In this document: positions 37,101 through 45,012 of the stretch, one piece after another
Position numbering within the stretch: position 1 is the stretch's first letter
Layout of the letters: each line of letters opens with the position of its first letter
From: Lethocerus indicus
Lineage: Eukaryota; Arthropoda; Insecta; Hemiptera; Belostomatidae
Length of the DNA stretch: 64,000 nt
Direction of reading: 5' to 3'
NCBI GenBank assembly: GCA_019843655.1
Contig: JACDQD010000008.1
Span: 10,016,442 to 10,080,441 of the forward strand
Program-made: the position numbers and the translations under genes
Notes under the pieces: generated by a model
Databases searched by the model: none
Told to the model about the DNA's origin: nothing
What the model saw: only the letters and a program-made list of their open reading frames with translations

Positions 37101-38961
37101 TTGTTACTTATTTACTTACAAATGGGATGCCGCCAGTATATGAGATTGAAGTTGTGTCTTTTTTACATAGTGTGTATTATCAGTTAACCGAATATATTTC
37201 TAGTGTAGATTAGTTTAAAGTACTGTTCTCAAAAACTTAAATAGATGGACTATATACCTTTCGATTTCCACATAATCATACCATTCTGTTTAGGCCTGCC
37301 AAAATAGTGTACTGTCCTTTAGTAAGTAAACACCCAGTTTTCTTTCACATTTCTACTTTTAATTGATTCGAATTCTAATGGCTATAATGGGATTAAGTGT
37401 GTGTGATTTTTTACTACCAGGTTAAATCGTAGTGGCCTTCGCGGAAATTACCTTGTTTTAGCGAAACAAACACTAATTGCAATGGAATTAGTATCCGTTC
37501 GACTGGTAATCTTCAATCGCAACCTGTCGACCCATTTGTCCCTCTCTCGCCTTTAAGCTGTTATTTTCTCAATACCGTTCCAGATTATAAAGCAGTTCTA
37601 ACTTACATTAATCTTAAGAAAATAACCTCTATATTTTTCGAGAACTGACGTCTGCAGTCAGTCTGATATCTGGTCCTCAATTGAACTTTTTCTTCCATTA
37701 AACGCGGATGATGTGTAACCGCAGCCGGAATGAGCTGACGTAAAACGCATACACGAACGATTGCTTGTTCAATATTTACGTACAGTGAATGTTTGTTACC
37801 GAACAAAGAAATTACTCGGAAGGCGACGGCGATAATTGTGTCGAAAACTTAAGACGAAATTTCATACGTATTTAATCCTATTACGATATAGCTCCGATAA
37901 ATATCGTTTATAGAAAATTAACCTTCATCGCCGAGATCCCGACATTCATGATCAATACATTTCATAAGTTATTTTTTAAATTCTACTTCATGCGCATTAC
38001 CATCGTCACGTTCGTTCGATTTACCCGTAGACTAATATTATTAGAAAAATGGGCTTTTATAATATATGTAGCATTTTGCAGCACTATAAACAATGTCCGG
38101 TATTAGAACGGGAAAGAAATCGAATACGCTTCAGAATACGAAAAATGTGAGCTTCAGATTCCTCTAATCCCTGGAATCTAGCCAGTAAATAATCTAATTA
38201 CCGGTTACGCGTTTCTCGAGCCATAAGTTGCTCTCGATGCGATAAAGGACGTTCGATTTAAAGAGCTGCAAATGACGCATTTCCCGAGCGATACCCGATT
38301 CACCGCTTTATGCTCCGAATAACTGGCTTTAGACCCCAGTGGTGGGACGAGTGGGAAAGTGCGTTAACAGGAGGGGCGCGTTTTGTGTTCAGCTCCCGAC
38401 GAGGATTGCAGCAGCCCTGAGCCGGGCCCTGGCTGCACTGGGGCCGAACAGCCTTCTTCGAACAACCTCGGCGGTGGGTGCGGCGGCGGCGGCGGGGTCG
38501 GTGGCGGCGGCGGGGGCGGTAGCGGAGGAGGGAGCGGGGGCGGTGGCGGGGGCGGTGGTGGCGGCGTCGGGGGCGGAGGAAGCGGGGCCGGAGGGGGCGA
38601 TCTGTGCGGCCCCTCGGGCCCCGACCAACGGCCCTCGGCCACGCCGGAGCCCCAGCAGAGCTTCCTGCCCAACATACCTTTGCCGAGGGCCAAGGCCGAG
38701 TTCATCAAGGCCGACGAGAAGGCCTCGTCGGTGGTGGAGGCGGTCGGTCGGGAAAAGGACTGCAGTGCGGGCCTCCAGCGCAACTGTTGCACCCTCAGCG
38801 AAAAGTCGAGCGACTCCGGCGTGAGTTCGAGTTCGCTCTCTTCGACGGTGAACAACGCCTCGAGGAACAAGCAGCGGCGCAACGGCTCCAAGCCGGCGCT
38901 CCTCGAGAGCCCCGTCCGCTCCTACGACACTCACTTCATACCCGACGGCAGAAAAGATTGA
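7056..38961 (+). CDS. SASH1: SAM and SH3 domain-containing adaptor (SASH1/SLY family), 3' eleven coding exons
   Basis: Exons joined by matching phases: 7056-7172, 11694-11750, 30386-30546, 33345-33705, 33886-33970, 34098-34175, 34407-34617, 35695-35816, 36016-36201, 36759-36909 and 38393-38961 (stop TGA). About 699 residues are encoded here. In order they give a short linker, a charged helical segment (LKVQEALKKKERFDREHEE then ILRELREGLL), an acidic SLY-like part, two histidine-rich tracts, an SH3 domain, a SAM domain and a glycine-rich tail. SH3 and SAM sequences match the SASH1/SASH3/SAMSN1 family, which are cytoplasmic signalling scaffolds; the fly relative is known as a Shal potassium-channel interactor. 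Assignment within the family is by memory of the proteins, not by a search. The 5' end is outside the window. The protein has one SAM domain; I saw no second SAM as in vertebrate SASH1. Exon 33345-33705 carries an apparent frameshift. Confidence 0.88.
7173..11693 (+). other. SASH1-like intron, 4.5 kb
   Basis: GT-AG intron between two phase-0 exons. It is CpG-rich in places and holds a perfect 10-bp palindrome GTCACGTGAC at 9176-9185 (an extended E-box of the CLEAR/USF/MITF type) and a short GT repeat at 10868-10884. I see no exon or transposon in it. Confidence 0.6.
9176..9185. promoter_or_regulatory. Palindromic extended E-box GTCACGTGAC
   Basis: Perfect 10-bp palindrome of the type bound by bHLH-zip factors (USF, MITF/TFEB, CLEAR element) in a CpG-rich part of an intron. 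Only the sequence match supports it. Confidence 0.3.
11694..11750 (+). CDS. SASH1: SASH1-like exon b (charged helix, 19 codons)
   Basis: A 57-base exon after a pyrimidine-rich tract ending in TTACAG and before GTGAGT. It encodes LKVQEALKKKERFDREHEE, a highly charged amphipathic helix that continues directly into ILRELREGLL of the next exon. Phase 0 at both ends. The splice distance to the next exon is 18.6 kb. Confidence 0.82.
24350..24374. repeat. (AAT)n microsatellite
   Basis: About eight AAT units in the long SASH1-like intron. Confidence 0.9.
28774..28810 (-). ncRNA. Hammerhead-ribozyme-like motif of the Penelope-like element
   Basis: On the minus strand the motif reads GCTA, CTGAAGA, T, GGC, GAGCA, GCC, GAAAC, CGTCC, TAGC. 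CTGAAGA fits the CUGANGA core and GAAAC the second core strand. GGC/GCC can form stem II, and GCTA/TAGC can close stem I. Penelope-like elements are known to carry hammerhead ribozymes with very short stem III in their terminal repeats. Stem III is minimal here and one base is out of register, so activity is uncertain and the copy may be decayed. Confidence 0.5.
28833..28862. repeat. (GT)n(AT)n microsatellite
   Basis: About nine GT units run straight into six AT units, inside the 3' untranslated part of the Penelope-like fragment. Confidence 0.9.
30386..30546 (+). CDS. SASH1: SASH1-like exon c (SLY-type acidic segment)
   Basis: Acceptor AATACAG, donor AAG|GTACCT; starts in phase 0 and ends in phase 2. 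It encodes ILRELREGLLMSRRDDTYMY, then an acidic, tyrosine-rich stretch (DDEMQRLGHHWYDEPPYESD, PEDFLMADTSNHS). It completes the helix of the previous exon and gives a conserved-looking acidic SLY-like region before the SH3 domain. Tyrosines in acidic context are possible phosphorylation sites. Confidence 0.85.
30547..33344 (+). other. SASH1-like intron, 2.8 kb
   Basis: No exon seen. A block near 31560-31850 is biased on the minus strand toward basic residues with stop codons and may be a decayed transposon, but I could not assign it to a family. Confidence 0.5.
33345..33705 (+). CDS. SASH1: SASH1-like exon d (His- and Gly-rich), with apparent frameshift
   Basis: The acceptor TTACAG leaves G to complete the arginine codon split across the intron; the donor is CTG|GTAAGT. 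The first part reads VGFPLNMRVEQLVEGEVISL, then a His-rich tract (HHHGHLHHPHHHPHHGHLQYHG) and Gly/Pro repeats. In this frame the end runs into a TGA at 33688. The end of the exon is coding-like only in the next frame (THHSHSASTSAATNRESGDY, then AASDVHSV), which also gives the phase needed by the following exon. The switch must fall between about 33500 and 33610, in a C/G-only region. Confidence 0.8.
33500..33610 (+). other. Frame change inside SASH1-like exon d
   Basis: Frame 33346 (mod 3) is right upstream and frame 33608 (mod 3) is right downstream, so one base is surplus or two are missing. The sum of the eleven exon lengths (2098) leaves remainder 1, as expected from one surplus base. The stretch contains runs such as GGGGG and long GGC repeats that sequencers and assemblers handle badly. 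A 46-bp intron from GTACCA at 33489 to AG at 33534 would also fix the frame but is implausibly short and weak. Confidence 0.7.
33886..33970 (+). CDS. SASH1: SASH1-like exon e
   Basis: Acceptor TTCGCAG, donor AAT|GTAAGC. The first C completes a codon split with the previous exon, then SRLSSLSMETSRSEQLEMDV and YHRLRPYN. Serine-rich and polar, with no domain recognised. It ends in phase 0. Confidence 0.82.
34098..34175 (+). CDS. SASH1: SASH1-like exon f
   Basis: Acceptor CTTTCAG, donor ACA|GTATGT, 26 codons, phase 0 at both ends: GVEPTVSPGHSSDYAEQDEL then VTLHTT. Short linker. As a phase-0 cassette exon it could be skipped without shifting the frame. Confidence 0.8.
34407..34617 (+). CDS. SASH1: SASH1-like exon g (second His-rich tract)
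   Basis: Acceptor TTTGCAG, donor A|GTGAGT, starts in phase 0 and ends in phase 1. It begins RMRGPKGESKVVAEAQYQSH, continues with a histidine-rich run (HHHSHHSHHHHHHTAGRHHH) and ends with a serine-rich part (SHTSSPDHTQLRHHSSAESI, PSGS). The tract is encoded mostly by CAC. Low complexity; its role is unknown. Confidence 0.83.
34618..35694 (+). other. SASH1-like intron, 1.1 kb
   Basis: GT-AG intron holding the hAT MITE. After it lies a CG-rich stretch (35150-35400) with repeated AAGCGCTT- and AAAGC-like words whose nature I do not recognise, and a small imperfect hairpin around AAGGTCACC near 35007-35035. Confidence 0.55.
34762..34908. mobile_element. hAT-type MITE (131 bp) with 8-bp target-site duplication
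   Basis: The element at 34770-34900 begins CAGGGGTCGG and ends CCGACCCCTG, a perfect 10-bp terminal inverted repeat of hAT form. It is flanked by TTATACGC (34762-34769) and TTTTACGC (34901-34908), an 8-bp target-site duplication with one mismatch, as hAT transposases make. The interior has no open frame for a transposase, so it is non-autonomous. It sits in the intron between the second His-rich exon and the first SH3 exon. Confidence 0.85.
35695..35816 (+). CDS. SASH1: SASH1-like exon h (first half of SH3 domain)
   Basis: Acceptor ATTGCAG, donor AAG|GTAAAC. It encodes (S)TQALVASMEECSPQGPVLA then VARALVDCTPNHYDTDALRF K. ARALVDCTPNHYDTDALRFK aligns with the SASH-family SH3 start, in which the usual ALYDY motif is altered and YDTD is kept. 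Ends in phase 0, exactly at the KKGD turn of the RT-loop side of the domain. Confidence 0.92.
36016..36201 (+). CDS. SASH1: SASH1-like exon i (second half of SH3 domain)
   Basis: Acceptor TTGCAG, donor AAG|GTTTGA, 62 codons in phase 0. KGDMIEVLNMSASGLWRGRA and HGRVGYFKFINVELL complete the SH3 fold, with the binding-site tryptophan in GLWRGR and the VGYFKF strand typical of SASH proteins. A basic linker (EGKRRAKPHRHRP) and QTLEQMLTAIDMK lead into the SAM domain. Confidence 0.93.
36202..36758 (+). other. SASH1-like intron with nested inverted repeats
   Basis: GT-AG intron of 557 bp. At 36301-36401 there is a hairpin CTCAG/CTGAG (36301-36316) and then a 12-bp perfect inverted repeat, TAGATAGAGAAT (36321-36332) and its complement (36390-36401), enclosing ATGCCG/CGGCAT. 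A TA tract lies at 36688-36702. No exon seen. Confidence 0.6.
36759..36909 (+). CDS. SASH1: SASH1-like exon j (SAM domain)
   Basis: Acceptor TGTTACAG, donor T|GTATGT, starts in phase 0, ends in phase 1. It encodes EHMSLFVLNGYEDLESFCEI, then QEKDLDYLGLTDPEHRAKIL and AAIQVLQEFE, a near full SAM domain with the NGYEDL and DPEHRAKIL signatures of the SASH family. SAM domains mediate homo- or hetero-oligomerisation. Confidence 0.94.
36910..38392 (+). other. SASH1-like intron, 1.5 kb
   Basis: GT-AG intron before the last coding exon. No exon, transposon or repeat recognised. Confidence 0.6.
38393..38961 (+). CDS. SASH1: SASH1-like last coding exon (Gly-rich tail)
   Basis: After TGTTCAG the exon completes a serine codon (T+CT) and reads PDEDCSSPEPGPGCTGAEQP, a glycine tract of about 45 residues (GGC/GGG codons, 38470-38600), then conserved-looking sequence: LPNIPLPRAKAEFIKADEKA, KDCSAGLQRNCCTLSEKSSD, SGVSSSSLSSTVNNASRNKQ and SPVRSYDTHFIPDGRKD before TGA. 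Antisense open frames across this exon are a by-product of its composition. No second SAM domain follows. Confidence 0.88.
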
Positions 38962-40430
38962 TACGTCCTCTCCTTTTATTAATACGCGCCACCGGGTTCG
39001 AAAATTGTTATTAACGTTAGAAATAATGTTTTTGTTCCGCTAAAAAAACTTATTTGCCTCCCGCGAAATTTAGGCTTGGAGTTCCGTCGATTAATGACCG
39101 CCCCCGAAATTTTAGAGTATTTAGTTGGAAGGCTGTGGTGAACGAACATCGATTGTTTTCTATGCGTATTCGCTAGGCTAGGTGGAAAAAAATTATTCTC
39201 ATAGGTAATTTGGTGTTAGCCATTTTCGATTAATTAAATTGAAAATTTAGAAACCGACCTATTATTCTGGTGATTTATTATAAAAGTTTCGAAGAGTTGA
39301 TTTTCCTTTCGATAGTGCAGGTACTAGATATATATTTTTATGTTGGTTAAATACAGTTTGTTTGTATAATTTTCCGACACCAGTAATAAATCGGATTCTG
39401 ATTCAATTTCTAAATTTAATACTATCGATGTATTTTGAATCAATTAGGGACAAATTAACTACCAAAATAACTTAGGCGATATTATGTTATACATATGGTA
39501 GTATAGTTTTGACATCGTTAAATTATTTATTTATTGTTTATCATTTTACAGGGACATTGATTACAACTGTGTAAACATTCCAAATATTTAGAGTTATATT
39601 AAGTTTGTATATTGTTATTCAAATTTAGGGGTTGATTCGGTGGGTACATGTTTACTTTTTTCCATTTTATACTTGGAATGTTAAAGGCTGTTGATTTCCT
39701 TGTTTAATTTAGTTTAAATGGTTCTGTATTGTATAAATTTCGAAACATGTACTTACTGTCATCATACACATTTATCTCACCAAATATGTCTAATCTTAAA
39801 TTATAGGTTCCTCATTGCTTGTGGGTTCAGAGGTATATATTATTACAAAATTTTAGAACCTATCTAGTTTTAATACAGTAATATTTTGATTTTTTTAATG
39901 GAGGTATTTATCATAAATTAATTTTGGGTTAGTAGATTTATCAGTTTATTTTTAAACCGTGCCGGATAAAATATACCACATATATTTTCTTCTTAAAGAT
40001 ACAGGTCATACCTGACCTGTATTGTTCTTGCTTACATTTTTAAATTTTTTTGCCAAGAATGATTATCATTCATTTCTTTACATCTTGCCAATAATTTGAA
40101 CTTTGAATTATTGAACTTTTGACATATCTATATTTGTCCAAAACAGCCCTACAAACGTGTTGCAAATTGAGGCTGTTTGACCAAATACTGACTGGATGAT
40201 AATATTGCAATGAGCTTTAATGTGATAGTACATAAGTATGCATGAGGGAGCTAATAAAAGCCATGATAATTCTGAAAGACACTTTAAGTTTGTTTTGGAC
40301 AAAATGTAAAGAAGACACACCCGTTTAGCTAGTCGTAATTATACTTCCAATGTGTAGACTATCTGTAAATGTATGTATATATTGTATAAGGATTTATATA
40401 ATGAATAAACAAGATATATCTTTTACTCAT
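38962..40430 (+). other. Probable 3' UTR of the SASH1-like gene
   Basis: AT-rich, with CpG falling sharply after about 39.2 kb. Possible poly(A) signals AATAAA are at 39385-39390 and 40404-40409; the second is followed by T-rich sequence. The length is inference without transcript data. Confidence 0.5.
40404..40409 (+). terminator. Candidate poly(A) signal AATAAA, SASH1-like gene
   Basis: AATAAA followed within 30 bases by a T-rich element, 1.4 kb past the stop codon. An upstream alternative is at 39385. Confidence 0.4.
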
Positions 40431-42062
40431 TTGTTTTTAAATGCTCAACTTCCATCAGTTGTACTATATCGTGATTTTAGAGGGTGTGTTCAATTTTAAT
40501 TATTCTCTGTTCAAATAATATAAATAATACACAATTTTCAGGTGTAGTAATTTGGGATATTTTAAATCTTCTCTACTATTTCAAATTCAATGGCACATTT
40601 CCTCCTTTCAGTGCCATTCACCAGTCAGATGTATACTGTATGTCTGTACATTCAAACTATGAAATCAGTCCTCACTATCAGAGTTTAACTTGCAAAATGC
40701 TAGGATACATAAGAATAATATCCCAATTAACTGTTTATTGATAAATGAATGCAACAAATACAGATTTGCTCATCATATTAAAACCGGATACAAACACAAA
40801 CATTACATAAACATTGGTATATGACGATTGAATAGATAAAATTGAAAGGGTTCAAGTTAAAACTAAATGCATGTTGATTAGATACAAACAGTTTAGGAAT
40901 CTCCAAAGTGGCAATAATTCATATTTAACCCCCCTTTTTTAACTCTTTGAATGTCCTATTTATTTATGTTGCAGTTTCACTGTCATGCAGTTTTCTAATT
41001 TAACAACGTGCTTACTCATGACAAATACACACACACACAACCCAACTCCCACACCGCTCATATTGCTCTGCCCACCTGGCAAAATCCTGAGGTTTTAATC
41101 AAAGAATTCACAGTCTAAGGTTGTTATACAATATAAAATATTATCCACAAATGTAACATAATGTGTATGAAGTAAAAACAAACATGAATATCTAAAATTA
41201 TGCAGCACAGCAGCAGCGCTACTATGAATGGTATAAAATTAGTACCGAGTCTGTCAATTCTCAATGGCAGTTTTTAAAATTAAATATAACTATGTCTGGT
41301 TTATAATTGTAAATTCTATGATGCTACTATTTCAAACTGTTGTCTTCATTTTGCCACATCGTGAGTTATTAAACTGATAGTTCATTTTCTGATAATTCCA
41401 TCAGCCAAATATGCAAAACCTTAATTTTGATATTAACACAATATAAATCAAACAGGTTAAAGCAATCATAAGATTTATAATCACATTTTTCAATAGTCTT
41501 AAAAGGTAATTTATTTTCAGAGGATCTGAAAAACACACTTATAAATTCACAAATTTAATTCAAACCAATAAGCTATATTGAAGCGCACACGCTGCAAAAA
41601 TTATTCGCTTCAAAATCATTAGATGGCAATAACAATAGATTTCACAGTTCAAAAAATAATGTGGTGAAAAAACAGGCATAAGTTGAAAGTTACCCCCAAC
41701 AAACATATAACAACCAACAGTTAACAATAAACAACCTGCAATATCAACAAAATTATTCACTTGTTAACAATAGTCTTAATATAATGCAGCTAAAAATAAT
41801 ACACAGTGCCTCATACAAGAAGGAGCAGGTAAAAAAATTAACAAACATTTCAGATTCATTTAAATATCATGTAACACATGGATCATTACAAGGATGACCT
41901 ACCAATTCAGTAGCAAGCCAATACAATTTGCGCTGTAGGCACTATATGGTTAATTTCAATTTGTTTTTAATTTCTACAAATATCAAATAATATATTTCAG
42001 TTTCAGTTTCACTTAATTACTGTTTACTTAAAAATCAGGGCCTGTTTTGGCTGCACAGGGTC
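40431..42062. other. Intergenic space between convergent SASH1-like and HERC4 genes
   Basis: AT-rich and strongly CpG-poor. A short AC repeat lies at 41027-41039. A minus-strand AATAAA at 40733-40738 could be a distal HERC4 poly(A) signal. No gene seen. Confidence 0.5.
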
Positions 42063-42068
42063 TTTATT
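42063..42068 (-). terminator. Candidate poly(A) signal AATAAA, HERC4
   Basis: AATAAA on the minus strand 76 bases past the HERC4 stop codon. Confidence 0.5.
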
Positions 42069-42143
42069 TCAAAATATCCATCATTCGACCTTAATTATAT
42101 TCAGACTGTAATAAAAAATAGATCTGTTACAGAGACCTGTAAA

Positions 42144-42739
42144 TCAAACAAGGTAGAAGCCCTGTGTCTGCTGTATTGACTGGTATAGTTTATAGCGGAG
42201 TCTCTCTTTTGTCGAATACCTCGGAAGGTCCAAGAGATTGAAACATGTATGCGCTACTGGCAAGAACTTATCATCTGTGGTTGGCTGTATTATGATCTGA
42301 AACGAAAAATTATAAATATAAAATTAAATTCTTGATAACATAAACAGTGACAAAGCGAAATAATACTTCTTTTTGTTGAATAAATAGGTATGCCTGAATT
42401 TACAAGAAGTGAGGTGATTGATATACCTTAACAGCTTTCATGCCCTGAATTGGTATTCGGTCAGTGCCAGTTAAAAAAATCAAAAATTTCTTCTTATCCT
42501 CCAATGACATTTCATGAAATACTTCCCAGAACATTCTGATGGTTGGATCACTGCTAGAGTAACCGCCTTTATATATGGTCTTGTTCTCAAAAATTTCCCA
42601 GTCATAATTTTCATTTCCTGAAACAGGTTAAGAAGCAATTTTTAAATCTTACAGAAAATGATGCACCAAAGTTAAAAAAAAATAGCATTAATTTTTTAAT
42701 ACCACTTGTATTCAATTTAAATAACTGAAATATTTTCAG

Positions 42740-42781
<42 letters not shown>

Positions 42782-44475
42782 ATAACAACTGCCATTAACT
42801 CATCAGCGTGGAACAGTTTCAGAACTCTTCCTCCACAAACTTTGTGGAAAGCATCTTTAAAGGCACGAAAATGCTTTTCAACACCTTTGTTCAGGATGTA
42901 ATCAACGTACAAATCCACATATTCTTTCCTGGAAACAGCAATGAACTAATAATTAATTAGCAAAAGGGACATGCATTTCTGTATGGCTAATCTAAAAGGT
43001 CAAATAATTTTATATACAAATAACAAAATATTCAATAAAATAGTTCAATTTTGTTAATTTATATTTTCATGTATTAAATAGTGTATTACTTATTTTCATG
43101 AGTTACTGATATTTCAGAACCATTCTGTTTGAGAGGCTGTGTTCGAACTTCACCATACACATCGTGACTTATTTCAAACTTCAGACAAAAAACATCTTCA
43201 ATGTCCGGTTCAGTGTACTCCAACAAATTATTCAAACCACTGAAAAAAAAAGGAATTAATCCATGACTTAAAAAATTTAATTTTAAATGCTAACATATCC
43301 AAAAGGATATGAACATATTTTGAGGATATTTTCATACTTTGCAAGAGACGGAATAAAATCCTTCAAATCCTGTAAACTGACAGGTTCTCCCAGAAGCTTC
43401 TTGTACAAAACAAGTGGGAATGGCAGGTTAATAATTGTAAAGTTGTAGATTGCTAACCCACACAACAATCCTGAAAGGTAATATATATTGAGTGTTAAGT
43501 GCAATATTATGTAAATTACTCCAAAGAACATGAATCTAAAATGTGTAGTTTGAAAACTGCAGTATAAACTATTGAGTGGTTAGATTTCAAATAAAGAGAA
43601 ATATTAATAGAAAATTAAGAATTTTGCACTAAATGCTTCTATAGTTAATTATATGTATGAACTGTTTAATTCCATAAAAGATTCTACTCAATATTTCAAG
43701 ATAGCTCAAAAAACAAGAACATTTAGTGAAGAATAATTGCAATAGTCTTCAAGATATAATACCAGAATAAAACTGTAACAAATGCAAAAATAGCAGTGTG
43801 GATCAAAAAATGTTATTAACACCACCATTTTTTTTTATACAACAAAAACAACTAATTACGTAAAACTGCAGCTGACCAACAAGATAATACATGATCTCAT
43901 CTTCGAATGAATCTTCACTGAACCATATGCAGTTAGTTTCAGGATCACTTGTAAACATTCCATATTTTGGGTCTAGCACTTCGCGTAGTAACAACAGAAA
44001 GAACTCCTTCTTTACACCACCGGCATCTTCAGCTTCTTCCCCGATAAAATGCACCTAAATGGGTAACAATTTTATTATTTCATAAATCAGCCCAGTAAAC
44101 TGTTCTTCGAATAATTTTTTTCATTGATTAAACACAGGAACAATCATCATAACTAAAAATAAAAAAAAGCGTGTAATGGACACATCCTTCATGTGATGTG
44201 ACGCCACCTAAAAGTGTCTCTAAATTAGACATATCCAAATATAAAACATTGCTAGAGTGGAATAATAACAAAATTAATATTTCTAAAATTATACCTGCCT
44301 TTAGAGGTTTTTTAAAATCCTTCTCAGAATAATTTGACAACTCTCTAATTGTGTCCGCCACAATATTGTCTCTGGTGACGTGGAGTTCGAGCAAGGGCTG
44401 TTCTCGTGGCATAAGTGGTGACACAAACAGCATTGCTACAGCCCTCTGAGCAGCTTCATTCACGGCAAAATGCAT
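42144..44475 (-). CDS. HERC4: HERC4 exons 15-21: HECT domain
   Basis: Exon 15 ([13 protein letters not shown], then [20 protein letters not shown]) opens the domain. [77 protein letters not shown] and [20 protein letters not shown] are HECT signatures. The catalytic cysteine codon is at 42243-42245. The C-terminal tail is QGFYLV. All catalytic-lobe features are intact, so the enzyme should be active. The donor of exon 15 is AAG|GCAGGT. Confidence 0.95.
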
Positions 44476-44959
44476 CTGTATACACATTTATAAATAGGGA
44501 GCAGCTCTATCTAATATTTCAATCATTATGACAACATAAATAAAACATTATTCAGTACTATATTCTATTATTACTTTATTAATTTTTAATTCAAACAAAG
44601 ATTCTGAATTTTAAATTAACAATAATTTTTACCTGCATTGATTGATCTGTTTGTAACAACAGTGTTTTAGCTTCAGCATCAAACAGAAATGGATAGTCAC
44701 ACAAATAGTGTTTGCCAGGCTGTAGACAACAAATCAATATGATAACAACACATATTATTATGATTTTGCGAATGTTACCACACCCAGTTTATAATTAATA
44801 TAATCCTTGTTCAAATGTGATCAAAGGTATATAATTTAATGGCATAAAAAATAATGAAAAAGGTAAACAAAATAAAAGAATGGAAGTGGTTAATAGCAAG
44901 TGGAAATACAGCAAAGTGTATATCAAGATAATAAAAATTCCACCTGTTACACGTCATAT

Positions 44960-45012
<53 letters not shown>

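Noticed and set aside
38364..38934. Long antisense open frames (proline-rich and alanine-rich) over the last SASH1-like exon
   Set aside because: They mirror the Gly-rich sense tract, where lack of A/T removes stops. The sense frame has splice phase and conserved-looking flanks.
43871..43877. Extension of HERC4 exon 16 past YYLVG into QLQFYV
   Set aside because: Only the G|GTCAGC donor gives the phase and the conserved [12 protein letters not shown] junction.
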